The translations under genes were made by a program, and so were the position numbers. Below, in pieces: positions 17,539 to 27,630 of a stretch of DNA of 64,000 bases (within the stretch, counting starts at the first letter, position 1; each line of letters opens with the position of its first letter). Location of the stretch: NCBI GenBank assembly GCA_944388585.1, contig CALXJI010000003.1, positions 143,360 through 207,359 on the forward strand, in the 5' to 3' direction. This DNA is from an uncultured Clostridia bacterium (GTDB lineage: Bacteria; Bacillota; Clostridia; TANB77; CAG-465). Under the pieces are notes generated by a model. That model searched no databases and was not told the DNA's origin. It worked only from the letters and a program-made list of their open reading frames with translations.

Positions 17539-19074
17539 TTATTTTTTTAATACTTTTTTAAATATAATATTAAATAATAATGTCTTATAATATTTAAATT
17601 CCGGAGTTTTATATTTAAAAATAAAAAAAACTAAATTAGGTATAATTATACATATAAAAGCATAAAACACTATAGTAATATAATTATTTTCAAAGCTAAA
17701 AATTTTACTACAACTATATGTTAATAAAAAAGATAATAAAAATAGTAAAAAATATGATAAATTATCATATATATATGCTTTTATTTTTCCATGTAAAATA
17801 TTTCTATATACGTATTTGGGAAAAGAAAACGCAAACAATACTAAATTACTAACTATAGTTCCAATAAAGACACCAGCTAATCCAATAAAATTAGCAAGTA
17901 TTATAGAAACTATTATATTAACTAAAGACTCAATAATTGGCACAAATCTATCCTCGTAAAAAACTCCTGCAGCTTCTTTAAATGTTGTATATGTTCTTCT
18001 CATTCCATTTACATAAAAATTTATAGCTAAAACAAATACAACAAATGAAGATAAGAGATATTCACTTCCTAACCAAATTTCCACAAAAGGTTTAGATATT
18101 ATGAAAAATGATATAGATGCAAATGCATAAAGCCATGAATTCATTAAAAGTGTAGATTTATATATTGAATTTATCTTTTCTAAATTATTTTCTAACAATA
18201 AATTACCAACACTTGCAGTAATTGATGTAAATATTTGTGAAAATAAATTGGTTAAAGCACTAATTATTAAATAATAATTAGAATATAATCCTACAGCTGA
18301 AATACCTAATCCTTTTGTCATAGAGATTATAATATTGTTACTTCCTAATACAACAAACCCACCTATTTTATGAAATAATAACCCCTTTACTTTTAAGAAA
18401 ATATTTTTTTTAGTTTTAACTGAAACTGGATGAATGTTTTTCTCTTTAATAAAAGGATATAGCCTATTAGCAAAAAATGTAATTACTAAATTTTCTATAA
18501 TCCTACATAAAATCTTTATAACTAAATATCCAATAAATTCTTTAAAAATAATCAAATAAATTATTTGAAGAGTATTCATTATAATTGTATATCCAAAATG
18601 AACAATATTAATAATATAATTTTTTTGATCAGCTTGAATTATAGATCTTTTATAAGTTAGTAAATATGACGAAACTGTATCGATTAAATACAAGACAAAT
18701 ACTAATCTAATGTTTATATCTATATTTATTTCACCTACAATATACTTTAAAAAAGGTAATAAAATTATACCAATAATTGTAACAACTATTGCAATTATTC
18801 TATAAATAATTTTATAAAAATTCAATAATGATTTTATTTCTTCTTTATTTTTTTCTGCTACTGGTTTATAAAGATTTACTATAATTGCAGAACCAAATCC
18901 TAATTCAACAATAGCCAACATTGATAATATATTTGTAAACAATCCATTAATTCCCAAATATTCATTTCCTAAAGTCTTAACAAAAACAGCTTGAGCTATA
19001 AATCCAACAATTATTGTAACTAAATTTGAAATAAATCCTGTAATAACAGATATAAATGAATTTTTTGAACGCAT
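17539..19074 (-). CDS. Wzx-like polysaccharide flippase
   Basis: This 511-residue, very hydrophobic protein has about a dozen to fourteen predicted membrane helices and a basic C terminus. Near the N terminus it carries VKTLGNEYLGINGLFTNILSMLAI, a pattern typical of Wzx/PST-family flippases of the MOP superfamily, and REAA-type sequence (TTFKEAAGVFYEDRFVP) in the second half. Its expected job is moving the lipid-linked repeat unit across the membrane. It is the last gene of the operon; its ATG overlaps the stop of the upstream glycosyltransferase. Confidence 0.9.
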   Translation of the reverse strand: MRSKNSFISVITGFISNLVTIIVGFIAQAVFVKTLGNEYLGINGLFTNILSMLAIVELGFGSAIIVNLYKPVAEKNKEEIKSLLNFYKIIYRIIAIVVTIIGIILLPFLKYIVGEINIDINIRLVFVLYLIDTVSSYLLTYKRSIIQADQKNYIINIVHFGYTIIMNTLQIIYLIIFKEFIGYLVIKILCRIIENLVITFFANRLYPFIKEKNIHPVSVKTKKNIFLKVKGLLFHKIGGFVVLGSNNIIISMTKGLGISAVGLYSNYYLIISALTNLFSQIFTSITASVGNLLLENNLEKINSIYKSTLLMNSWLYAFASISFFIISKPFVEIWLGSEYLLSSFVVFVLAINFYVNGMRRTYTTFKEAAGVFYEDRFVPIIESLVNIIVSIILANFIGLAGVFIGTIVSNLVLFAFSFPKYVYRNILHGKIKAYIYDNLSYFLLFLLSFLLTYSCSKIFSFENNYITIVFYAFICIIIPNLVFFIFKYKTPEFKYYKTLLFNIIFKKVLKK

Positions 19075-20078
19075 TATTTTTCTCCTTTACGTTTTAATTT
19101 TTTTTTCAAAGAAAAGATTAACTGAAAAAATAATAAGAAAATATATTCGTTCAAACCAATAAATTTAGAATACCACCTATAATTTAAAGCGACTTCATAT
19201 TTTAATCTTATATTTTTTTCCTGACATATTTTTTTTATCTTCTTTAACTCTTTTGCCCTATTTAAATTATTATTATAATCTATTTTTTTTACTAATCTAT
19301 CAATACTTATAAAAGCAAAATGTAAATATAAATTATTAATTATTTTTTTATTGCATTTGACGTATATATTAATATTCTTAACATTTAATTCAAAATAATT
19401 TTCTATATTTTTCATAATAGCAGAACCAGAATTATAATATCTATAATAAAAAATATCTGGTATCTCGACAATTTGTTTTATATTACTTAAATATATAAAG
19501 TTAAAAATTAAATCCTCACTATACTTGACATCTATAGGAAACTTTACATTATTTTGAACTATAATGCTTTTTTTATAAATTTTATTCGTAACTAAAAAGC
19601 AAGATTCTTTTGCAAGTGAAAATTTATTCAAAATATAATCCTCTTTTTCATATTGTTTTACATTCATTTCATGACTTAGAATAGATGTGCTAAAATCTTT
19701 AAATATATTTTTTCTATTAATTATATAAATATCAGCCAAGAATCTCTTTTCATAATTAGCAAATGAATCTATTAATCCATATGAATATTCATCATCTACA
19801 TCTAAAAACAATATATATTTACCTTTTGCCGTATCAATCCCTAAATTTCTCGCATAGCTAACGCCATGATTTTCTATTTTTTTATATATTAAATTAGTAT
19901 AAATATTCAAAAAAGACTTAATAATCATATCAGTTTTATCAGTTGATCCATCATTTATTATTATAACTTCATAATTCTTACTATTATTTTTTTCAAATAT
20001 AGATTTTAAAGCTCTATCAATATATTTCTCACCATTATAAACTGGAATAATAATAGAACATAATATTTCTTCATTCAT
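19074..20078 (-). CDS. Family 2 glycosyltransferase
   Basis: This 334-residue protein has a GT-A fold of family 2. It opens with CSIIIPVYNGEKYIDRALKSI, has IIINDGSTDKT for nucleotide binding and the metal-binding FLDVDDEY. The last 60 residues contain a hydrophobic, basic tail that may associate with the membrane. It would add one sugar to the lipid-linked repeat unit. The sugar specificity is unknown. It sits 17 bp after the glycerophosphotransferase-like gene. Confidence 0.9.
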   Translation of the reverse strand: MNEEILCSIIIPVYNGEKYIDRALKSIFEKNNSKNYEVIIINDGSTDKTDMIIKSFLNIYTNLIYKKIENHGVSYARNLGIDTAKGKYILFLDVDDEYSYGLIDSFANYEKRFLADIYIINRKNIFKDFSTSILSHEMNVKQYEKEDYILNKFSLAKESCFLVTNKIYKKSIIVQNNVKFPIDVKYSEDLIFNFIYLSNIKQIVEIPDIFYYRYYNSGSAIMKNIENYFELNVKNINIYVKCNKKIINNLYLHFAFISIDRLVKKIDYNNNLNRAKELKKIKKICQEKNIRLKYEVALNYRWYSKFIGLNEYIFLLFFQLIFSLKKKLKRKGEK

Positions 20079-20095
20079 AACATACCTCGATTATA

Positions 20096-21244
20096 CTATA
20101 AAATTTTTATTATTTCATTAAATACTCTTTTACAATTATTTTTATCATTATATACAAAAAATTTATTAATTTTATTTAAAAATTTTTCATCTAATTTCAA
20201 ATTATTATCAATACAATGACTCAAAAAATCTACGACTTTATTTTCATCTGAAACAACAGGACCAAATCCATCCCTTTCGTATATAAAATAACCTTCTTCA
20301 AATTGTTTTTTTCTATATTCACTTTTATCAAACTGATAATAAACAATAGGTTTTTTTAAATAAGCAAAATCAAAAAAAACACTAGAATAGTCTGTAATTA
20401 AAATTGATGAAGAGTTTAGTAATTCTTGAACATCATATTCTTCAAAAGTAGCAATTATTATTCTATCACTTTTAGAATAAAAATTATCTATATAAGGTTG
20501 AATTCCTATATGTGGATAAAAAATAAGTCTATAGTTTTCTTTATTTAATAACTCAATTAATTCCTTATTATTTAATAAACTCTGATATGTGTTATAATAA
20601 TTAGTTTTTTTAAAATCATTACAATTTCTTAACCAAACTCTCCAAGTAGGCATCAAAAGAATTATTTTTGAATCAATATTGTTAAGTGTATCATATCTTG
20701 GAAATCCAGTATATTTTATATTTTCTTTATAAGAAATCAAAAAATCTTTAAAAAAATCATATTCCTTTTTAGCTCCAGAAACTATTAAATCTAATCTCCC
20801 ATAAATATTTATTTTATCCTTAGAAATTCCATGCTGTAGAAAAACAATTTTATTATTTTGCTTATATATTTTAAATTTCAGCAAATGCCTAAAAGCATAC
20901 ATATCTGGTGTATATCCTAGTAAATGTGTACTAATTAAGACCTTAGCATTTAAAAGTGCAAAATAATGTTCTCTAGATCCATGTTCAATTACATCTCCTA
21001 TTTGTTTCACTTTTAAATAATCAGAAGATTTTTTTGTTATTATAAATTTAACATTAATCTCAGGATGATTTTGTCTAATATATTTAAACAATGCATAACC
21101 ATTATCACGAGCATCTCTACCTCTTTCTGAAATAACCCATAAATTCTTGTATTTTTGTTTATTTATAAATATATTTAACATTTTAAAAATAATAAATTTA
21201 ATATCTATAATAAGTTCATTAAAATATCTTTTAATTCTAATCAT
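20096..21244 (-). CDS. CDP-glycerol glycerophosphotransferase family protein (TagF/TagB-like)
   Basis: This 382-residue protein contains VISERGRDARDNGYALFKYI, VFLQHGISKDKI and ITDYSSVFFDFAYLKKPIVYYQFD, the conserved blocks of the CDP-glycerol glycerophosphotransferase family known from teichoic acid synthesis. The catalytic His of the QHG block is present. It probably transfers a polyol-phosphate, or a similar unit, from a CDP donor, so the final polymer may be decorated with or linked through phosphodiesters. No CDP-glycerol synthesis gene is visible in this operon. Confidence 0.88.
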   Translation of the reverse strand: MIRIKRYFNELIIDIKFIIFKMLNIFINKQKYKNLWVISERGRDARDNGYALFKYIRQNHPEINVKFIITKKSSDYLKVKQIGDVIEHGSREHYFALLNAKVLISTHLLGYTPDMYAFRHLLKFKIYKQNNKIVFLQHGISKDKINIYGRLDLIVSGAKKEYDFFKDFLISYKENIKYTGFPRYDTLNNIDSKIILLMPTWRVWLRNCNDFKKTNYYNTYQSLLNNKELIELLNKENYRLIFYPHIGIQPYIDNFYSKSDRIIIATFEEYDVQELLNSSSILITDYSSVFFDFAYLKKPIVYYQFDKSEYRKKQFEEGYFIYERDGFGPVVSDENKVVDFLSHCIDNNLKLDEKFLNKINKFFVYNDKNNCKRVFNEIIKIL

Positions 21245-21255
21245 AAAATTCTCCT

Positions 21256-22362
21256 TTAATCAATTTTGCTTTTCTCCTTGTTAATTAATTCAAAAATTAC
21301 CAAATACATAGCTAACCAAATCATAAAAACAGTTAAACAGTGTGATGTAAATAAAACAAAAAAACAAAATGTCATTAATATACAAGCTATTGTATTATTT
21401 TTTACTATATTAAACATGTTATTTACAAAGAAAATCAAACCAAATATTGAGGTTTCAATGTATATTCTTAATAAATCACAATGCATATTAGTTATCCCAT
21501 TTATAGGATTACTTTCTAAAAATGATGTTGTTGTTCCTAATCCATAATTTGTTAAATTTATATCAACTATATAATTAATAATATCAAATCTTCCCATAGT
21601 AAACTTATTAAAATCAATTTTAAAATAATTATAAAATGCTCTTGCAAAAGAATCTTCCAACATAGCTTCAATTAAAAAAGGGGATATGATAAAAGTAATT
21701 TTTAAAATTTTTATAATTTTTTTATTTACAGTTTTATTTTTGTCTACAAACATCATTATTATTGGAAATAATAATACATATATTACATCTAATCTTTTAA
21801 AAGATAATATAGTAAATATTCCTGCCAAAATACATTTTGTTTTATTTTTTCTTAAAAAGAAAAGTGTATATAGAGGTAAAAAAATCGCAGCATCCGAAGA
21901 TTCAAATGGACTATACGAATTAGTAAATGAAATAGATTTTATTGACTCAATTGACAAATCACTACCAAAACTTAATATAAACTTAATACATAAAACAATA
22001 AATAACATATCAAAATAAAAAGATCTATCTTCTTTCTCCACATTAAATATACAAAAAGCGATTAATCCAGGCAAAATAAATAAAAAAAGTTCTTTATATG
22101 TCTCAATTAAAATATTTTTATTTAAAATTTGAAAAAAAATAGAAATAAAAGCAAAAGTTAAAAAAATATATAATATTTGTTTTATTTCATATCCATACAT
22201 TTTTTTCTTCTTTCTTAAACTCAATATACCAATAAGTACCATAATTACTAATGGTATATATTTTATATTGTCTAATTTACTAATATACAATTCGCCAATA
22301 AGCCACAACACTAAAAATAAAACAAACAATATTCTATATGTCTTTTTTATATCCAAAATCAC
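21256..22362 (-). CDS. Wzy-like O-antigen/capsule polymerase
   Basis: This 368-residue protein has about ten hydrophobic segments and a larger polar loop in the second half (YNYFKIDFNKFTMGRFDIINYI). It ends in a charged tail. Polymerases of this group share little sequence, and I assign it mainly by topology and position between an acetyltransferase and a polysaccharide transferase in an operon that also has a flippase. It overlaps the upstream acetyltransferase gene by 4 bp. Confidence 0.75.
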   Translation of the reverse strand: MILDIKKTYRILFVLFLVLWLIGELYISKLDNIKYIPLVIMVLIGILSLRKKKKMYGYEIKQILYIFLTFAFISIFFQILNKNILIETYKELFLFILPGLIAFCIFNVEKEDRSFYFDMLFIVLCIKFILSFGSDLSIESIKSISFTNSYSPFESSDAAIFLPLYTLFFLRKNKTKCILAGIFTILSFKRLDVIYVLLFPIIMMFVDKNKTVNKKIIKILKITFIISPFLIEAMLEDSFARAFYNYFKIDFNKFTMGRFDIINYIVDINLTNYGLGTTTSFLESNPINGITNMHCDLLRIYIETSIFGLIFFVNNMFNIVKNNTIACILMTFCFFVLFTSHCLTVFMIWLAMYLVIFELINKEKSKID

Positions 22363-22916
22363 ATTTTACCTCCATTCGACACAACTCTTGCTGGTATGCC
22401 ACAAGCTGTAACACCTTCTGTTAATATGGATTTATTAACTAATGAGTTTGCGCCTATTTTTACATTATCTGCTATACTTATATCCCCTATAATAGTCGCA
22501 CCATAACCTATTTCAACATTGTTACCTATTTTAGGTGCTTTATTATTTTTTCCATTATTTCCGACGCAATTATTTCCATGAAATATTACATTATTTCCGA
22601 CTTTAGCATTATTATTTATAACTATATTTCTATGATAAATTTTTAAATTTTTTCCAAAATTTCCATATATTTCTATATTATTTTTTTTAGATAATTTATT
22701 TAGTTTTCTAGAATACCTTAAAAATAATATTTTATAAATAATACTGCTTTCAAAATACTTTTTATAGAAATTATACTTCCTAGATACTATAATTATATTT
22801 AAAAAGTCATTTTTATTACTTAAAGTAAATCTTCTATAAATCCTATTAAACAATGACTTTTCTTTATATAAACTTTTATCAATTCTTATAATTTGTTTTA
22901 ATTCTTTATATTTCAT
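22359..22916 (-). CDS. Serine-acetyltransferase-like hexapeptide-repeat acyltransferase
   Basis: This 185-residue protein has a helical N-terminal part and a C-terminal left-handed beta helix. Repeats such as IVINNNAKVGNNVIFHGNNCVGN, APKIGNNVEIGYGATIIGDISIADNVKIGANSLV and a final GVTACGIPARVV match the CysE/NeuD-like LbH group. In a polysaccharide operon it probably acetylates a sugar of the repeat unit and is not a cysteine biosynthesis enzyme. The start codon overlaps the stop of the Fe-S gene (ATGA). Confidence 0.85.
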   Translation of the reverse strand: MKYKELKQIIRIDKSLYKEKSLFNRIYRRFTLSNKNDFLNIIIVSRKYNFYKKYFESSIIYKILFLRYSRKLNKLSKKNNIEIYGNFGKNLKIYHRNIVINNNAKVGNNVIFHGNNCVGNNGKNNKAPKIGNNVEIGYGATIIGDISIADNVKIGANSLVNKSILTEGVTACGIPARVVSNGGKM

Positions 22917-24106
22917 AATTTCTTCTTTCTTTTTAAAAATATATTTTTGATTAAAAACTTAAATTTATATGGTAATAAATTTTTTAGCAATACTTTAAAA
23001 TTTTTTCTAAATTTCAAATCCTCTTTTATATACCTGTCGAAGCCTTTTTTTTCCAAATTTAAGTAAATATTACTTCTTTCATAATATCGTTTACTCGGTT
23101 GCTGTAAATTTTTATTATATCTTAAAATTTTATTTATATCTGTTGATATATAATCAATTTGATTTTTAATACTGTCGAATAAAAATTTTCCTTTTTTATT
23201 ATTAATAATAATAGCAGAATTCCCATAAGGACTATAAAAATCTGGATGTTCTTTTTCTATCCCCCAAAAATCCGCTAAAGTAATATCTCCTATTCTTGTT
23301 AGATTAGAGTACTTACATCTGTAGCAACACTCTCTATAATTCTTTGCATCAATAAAAGTTTTATAGTATGGATCTAATCTAAAATCAATAATTTTCTCTT
23401 TTCCAGATTTAAATTTAATTCTAGAAGTTAATCCCCAACCACTCTTAATTTTATTTCTAAAATAATACATTTCTACCTTATCTTTATATTTTTTTTCCAA
23501 CCACTCTATATATTTTTTAAAAAGCTTCGGACTAGGTACACCATGACACACTAAATCAATAGTATATAAATTTTTAAAATCATTTTTTAAAAAAGATTTT
23601 AATCCAGCAATTTGGCATGGAGTTCCAATATATAAAACAGTATTATTATCTTCAAGTTGTTCTTTTACATTTTCATAAGTATTATTCGTATCACTTTGAA
23701 CGTATTTTGAGCCACATAATTTGGCAATGTCTTCAATTTTGTTTACACATAAATGTATTGGATTCATATTTTCATCAAAACAACATCCATACACAAATCC
23801 TTTATTTTCTATAATAAATTTTGCTATTGTAGAAAAAATTCCACCTGATGAACCATTTAATAAATCTTTTGTTTTTTTGGCTCTAGCTGCAAATGCTTCA
23901 ATAGAATCATCTTTTTTTTCTTTAAAAGTGTTGAATTGAGGACAACTTTTTAAACATAGCCCACAATTTACACATAAATTCTTATCAATTATAGGAACAA
24001 GAAAGCCTTCATTATTATAAACCATAGTAATTGCATTTTTGGGACATATTTTTTCACATGCTCTACAACCACAACAGTCATCATTATTTACTTGATCTAT
24101 ATTCAT
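22913..24106 (-). CDS. Coenzyme F420 hydrogenase/dehydrogenase beta-subunit family Fe-S protein
   Basis: This 397-residue protein begins with two 4Fe-4S ferredoxin motifs (CCGCRACEKICP and CVNCGLCLKSCP). The FrhB-type N- and C-terminal domains follow, with YIGTPCQIAGLKSFL and further cysteines in YRECCYRCKY. Members of this family occur in polysaccharide loci next to pyruvyl transferases in gut Firmicutes and Bacteroidetes. The redox reaction there is not well established, so I give no substrate. It lies 4 bp from the pyruvyl transferase gene here, which supports a joint role in modifying a sugar. Confidence 0.9.
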   Translation of the reverse strand: MNIDQVNNDDCCGCRACEKICPKNAITMVYNNEGFLVPIIDKNLCVNCGLCLKSCPQFNTFKEKKDDSIEAFAARAKKTKDLLNGSSGGIFSTIAKFIIENKGFVYGCCFDENMNPIHLCVNKIEDIAKLCGSKYVQSDTNNTYENVKEQLEDNNTVLYIGTPCQIAGLKSFLKNDFKNLYTIDLVCHGVPSPKLFKKYIEWLEKKYKDKVEMYYFRNKIKSGWGLTSRIKFKSGKEKIIDFRLDPYYKTFIDAKNYRECCYRCKYSNLTRIGDITLADFWGIEKEHPDFYSPYGNSAIIINNKKGKFLFDSIKNQIDYISTDINKILRYNKNLQQPSKRYYERSNIYLNLEKKGFDRYIKEDLKFRKNFKVLLKNLLPYKFKFLIKNIFLKRKKKL

Positions 24107-24110
24107 ACTA

Positions 24111-25229
24111 TTAATCCTCTATTGCATTTTTTAGTAATTTTAATGACTCTTTTCTTTTTTGATTTAATATAGAATTTATTTCATTCCAATCTATTGTAAA
24201 ATCTATACTTTCGAAATCATTAAAATCTTTTAAAATTCTTTCTTTTATATTAAATAATCTATGTAGACTTTCAATTCTTGTACCTGTTTTATTTGTTGGT
24301 AATAAATTCATAAATTTTTTATTATAAATTATTGAAAATACAGTCGCATGAAACGAATCAGTTAATATATATTCTGCATTTTCAAATAACTTTAAAAATT
24401 CAAATGGACTAGGAAGATAAATCAACTTTCCATTTCTAAAGATATGATATATTGAAGTACTTATTCTTAATAATTTTAGTCCATTAATTTTTGCAAATTT
24501 TTTCGCATATTCATCAAACTTCTTATCATTATGTAATTGATAAATTAAAACATATTTATATTTATATTTATATTTTAATTTTGTATTATTTGATAATTTT
24601 TTCCAATCTTTTTTTGATAACAATAATGTTGGATCCAACACTTGTTCTACATTTTCTAATCCACTTTCTATTAAAATTTTCTTTGCAGAATCTTCTCTAA
24701 CTAAAATTTTTTTATACTTTTTTAGTAAACTATTTAAATTATATAATAACTCTTTTTTTAAATCTGTTTTACCAAAACTAGAAGCGTAAGATATACACTT
24801 TTTTCCTTCAGCAAAACTTAAAAAATAAGCTTCATCATATATATCTTTTCCTATACTTCCCCAAATTTGATCACTGCCAGAACAAAAAACATCACCAATC
24901 GGAACATTATTTTTTAACTGCTCCAAGCTATTATATTCATTTTTAGTTTCTTTTAATAACTTTTTTCTATACTTAAAAAATCTATTATATTGGTAAACAT
25001 AATTAGGCACTTGAATAAAATTATAAATTAATCTAGTAATATTATTTCTATCCCACTTTTTGCCTTTAACTAAAGTTTTTGCTATGTTTTTACTTTTTTC
25101 ATCATATCTAATATAATTTATTATTTCAGAATCATGCCCTAATTTTTCTATAGCAACCTGAGTAGCATAACTTTGAAGTAAAGAACCATAATTTGGAACA
25201 GCATGTCTAGTAATAATTTCAACTTTCAT
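24111..25229 (-). CDS. Polysaccharide pyruvyl transferase family protein
   Basis: This 372-residue protein has the family opening PNYGSLLQSYATQVAIEKLGHDSEIINYI, a middle VFCSGSDQIWGS and a C-terminal ILTDSFHATVFSIIYNKKF. These blocks define the pyruvyl transferase fold (CsaB/WcaK group). It would transfer pyruvate from phosphoenolpyruvate to a sugar, giving a ketal and an acidic group on the surface polymer. The partner Fe-S gene follows by 4 bp. Confidence 0.9.
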   Translation of the reverse strand: MKVEIITRHAVPNYGSLLQSYATQVAIEKLGHDSEIINYIRYDEKSKNIAKTLVKGKKWDRNNITRLIYNFIQVPNYVYQYNRFFKYRKKLLKETKNEYNSLEQLKNNVPIGDVFCSGSDQIWGSIGKDIYDEAYFLSFAEGKKCISYASSFGKTDLKKELLYNLNSLLKKYKKILVREDSAKKILIESGLENVEQVLDPTLLLSKKDWKKLSNNTKLKYKYKYKYVLIYQLHNDKKFDEYAKKFAKINGLKLLRISTSIYHIFRNGKLIYLPSPFEFLKLFENAEYILTDSFHATVFSIIYNKKFMNLLPTNKTGTRIESLHRLFNIKERILKDFNDFESIDFTIDWNEINSILNQKRKESLKLLKNAIED

Positions 25230-25231
25230 TT

Positions 25232-26416
25232 TTATCTCACCTTTCTCTTATATTGTTTTGCTATATCAGCATTTACTATTTCTTCACCAGTTTTGTTTTT
25301 TAATTGCTCTTTAGAAGCTTCAGATAATCCATCATGAACTATTGCATTAACATCACATGTTGATAGCTTGTCTAAATCTTCTTTAGTAACTTTTCCATCT
25401 CTTAAATCTCTAACGATTTTATTTTCATACATTGAATATTTATCTTTTTTATAAAATCTCATAAATTTGTGCTTTATAACCCAAGCTGCTGGTTTCCATA
25501 TATATTTATGCATTGCTGGAGATACAGAACCTATCATCCAACATTGTCTATCACAATGTCTAACTTTATTACGCACTTTTTCTGCTTGTTCAGAATTCCA
25601 TAACTCATCCCATGTTTGCTCATTAAGATTTCCCATAACTTCTTTTTCTTTTGTTCCATTACATGGCATAACATCACCATATGGATCTATAAAGAATGTA
25701 TCAAAAGCCATATCACATGGTAATAATCTTTTTTGTCCGTAAATGTAATTTATAAGTCCATGATTAAAATATGCTCTAAACCATTTTTTTGGTGAATTAG
25801 AATTTAATAATTCATTTATTAGTTTTTCAAATTCTTTAGCAACCATTGGTCTATCTTTTATTATATTTTTTGCTTCAACAAAATAAAAACTATTGTGTAA
25901 AGAAGCTGTAGCAAATTCCATATTCATTTCATTAGATAATTTATATAAAGGTACTAAATCTTTAGCATTTGCATCTTGAACTGTCATTCCAAATCCAACG
26001 TCAGGATGTTTCATTTCAACTAATTTCTTTAATGTTGAATATCCTTTATTAAATCCATCATCTAGTCCTCTGATTTTATTATTAGTTTCTTCTAGTCCTT
26101 CTATTGATATTCTTATGCCTACATTAGGAAATTCTTCACAAAGCTTTATTATTCTATCTGTAAAGAATCCATTTGTTGATATAACTATTCTATCTGATTT
26201 TTTATATAATTCTCTTACTATATCTGGTAAATCTTCTCTAATAAAAGGTTCACCACCTGTTATATTGGTAAAATACATTTTAGGTAATTTTTTTATTGTT
26301 TCTAAACTTAATTCTTCATCTGGCTTAGATGGACATTTATATCTGTTACACATTGTACATCTAGCATTACATCTATAAGTTACTATAACTGTTCCATTTA
26401 ATTTTTTCTCTGACAT
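25232..26416 (-). CDS. Radical SAM protein with SPASM-like C-terminal domain
   Basis: This 394-residue protein has the radical SAM cluster motif CNARCTMC near residue 16, NITGGEPFIREDLPDI for SAM binding, and a C-terminal cysteine set (CDMAFDTFFIDPYGDVMPCNG and CDRQCWMIG) typical of a SPASM or twitch region. Such proteins modify peptides, sugars or other small molecules. Inside a polysaccharide operon it is likely to alter a sugar or lipid-linked precursor. Between its neighbours the spacing is 2 bp on each side, so it is fully integrated in the operon. Confidence 0.9.
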   Translation of the reverse strand: MSEKKLNGTVIVTYRCNARCTMCNRYKCPSKPDEELSLETIKKLPKMYFTNITGGEPFIREDLPDIVRELYKKSDRIVISTNGFFTDRIIKLCEEFPNVGIRISIEGLEETNNKIRGLDDGFNKGYSTLKKLVEMKHPDVGFGMTVQDANAKDLVPLYKLSNEMNMEFATASLHNSFYFVEAKNIIKDRPMVAKEFEKLINELLNSNSPKKWFRAYFNHGLINYIYGQKRLLPCDMAFDTFFIDPYGDVMPCNGTKEKEVMGNLNEQTWDELWNSEQAEKVRNKVRHCDRQCWMIGSVSPAMHKYIWKPAAWVIKHKFMRFYKKDKYSMYENKIVRDLRDGKVTKEDLDKLSTCDVNAIVHDGLSEASKEQLKNKTGEEIVNADIAKQYKRKVR

Positions 26417-26418
26417 TT

Positions 26419-27630
26419 TTATCTCTCCTTTATTACTTTATCATATATTTGTTTTAATTTATTATAATAAGCTTCTCTATCATAATTTTGTTTTGCTAAT
26501 TTTTTAGATTTTTCACTAAACTCTTTTACTAATTCATTATTTTCAAATAATATATTCATTTTTTCAGTTAATTCATCAACTGTATTATATATAAATCCAT
26601 TTTCATTATCTATCACTAATTCTGGAATTCCACCCATATTTGAACCTATGATAGGTTTACCTATAGCTAAAGTTTCAAGCACAGAATAGGGACAATTTTC
26701 ATACCATATGCTAGGTACTACAACAAATTTACATTTTCTTGTTACATCTGTCATTTGTTCCTTATTTAAAAATCCTAGTAATTTAACTCTGTCTTCTATT
26801 TTATTTTCTTTTATTATCTTTTCAATATTTTCTTTTTCAGGACCTTCTCCTGCTATATAAAGATTTCCTTTATTGCATTTAGCAAAAGCGTTAATCAAAT
26901 TTAGAATACCTTTTTCCTTAGATAATCTTCCAAAATACAATGCATATCCATCATCTTGTGTCTCAACATTATAATCGCTCATTTCTATAGAATTATGAAT
27001 TGCTTGTATTTTATTTGGATTAGTACCATCTTCAATAAATTTATTTCTATAAAATTCAGAAGGTGTAATTATATAATCTATTTTATCTGCATATATTTTA
27101 TGATTTCTATAATAGTATCCTTCTATTGCTCCTAAAGCACTTTTTAACTTTGAACTTTTATTACAAGATTTTTTTATACAATTTATATATTTTCCTTTCA
27201 TACATAACTCGCATGGATTTTTATCATTATCCATCATAGTTATTGCAGGGCATATAGCTTGTACATCATGGGCTGTAAAAACTATAGGAATATTTCTTTT
27301 TTTAATAGGTTTAATTATTGAAGCAGATAATTGTCTTTGAAAGTTATTCAAATGTACAACATCAGGTTTAAATTCATCTAATGCTTTTTCCATTATCTTT
27401 TCATTTTCTTTATTATAAATAACATCCAATGCTTTAAGTTTTGAGCTATTATTTAAATCAAACTTAGGCACAAAATATTCTTTATCGCCAGTTTTTATAT
27501 TTTTTTCATCTTCCATTGAAAAATATGCTACTTCATGACCATGTCGTTTTAGCAATTCACCCAATTCAAAATAATATTTTTCAGAGCCACCTTTATTCCA
27601 ATGAAATTTATTTACTAATAATACCCTCAT
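26419..27630 (-). CDS. Family 4 glycosyltransferase
   Basis: This 403-residue GT-B enzyme starts MRVLLVNKFHWNKGGSEKYYFELGELLKRHGHEVAYFS. It carries the donor-side ALYFGRLSKEKGILNLINAF and the E-x7-E region SIWYENCPYSVLETLAIGKPIIGS. A cysteine-containing insert (CPAITMMDNDKNPCELCMKGKY) in the acceptor half is seen in a subset of the family. The predicted job is addition of one sugar to the lipid-linked repeat unit. It shares a base with the previous gene's end. Confidence 0.9.
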   Translation of the reverse strand: MRVLLVNKFHWNKGGSEKYYFELGELLKRHGHEVAYFSMEDEKNIKTGDKEYFVPKFDLNNSSKLKALDVIYNKENEKIMEKALDEFKPDVVHLNNFQRQLSASIIKPIKKRNIPIVFTAHDVQAICPAITMMDNDKNPCELCMKGKYINCIKKSCNKSSKLKSALGAIEGYYYRNHKIYADKIDYIITPSEFYRNKFIEDGTNPNKIQAIHNSIEMSDYNVETQDDGYALYFGRLSKEKGILNLINAFAKCNKGNLYIAGEGPEKENIEKIIKENKIEDRVKLLGFLNKEQMTDVTRKCKFVVVPSIWYENCPYSVLETLAIGKPIIGSNMGGIPELVIDNENGFIYNTVDELTEKMNILFENNELVKEFSEKSKKLAKQNYDREAYYNKLKQIYDKVIKER

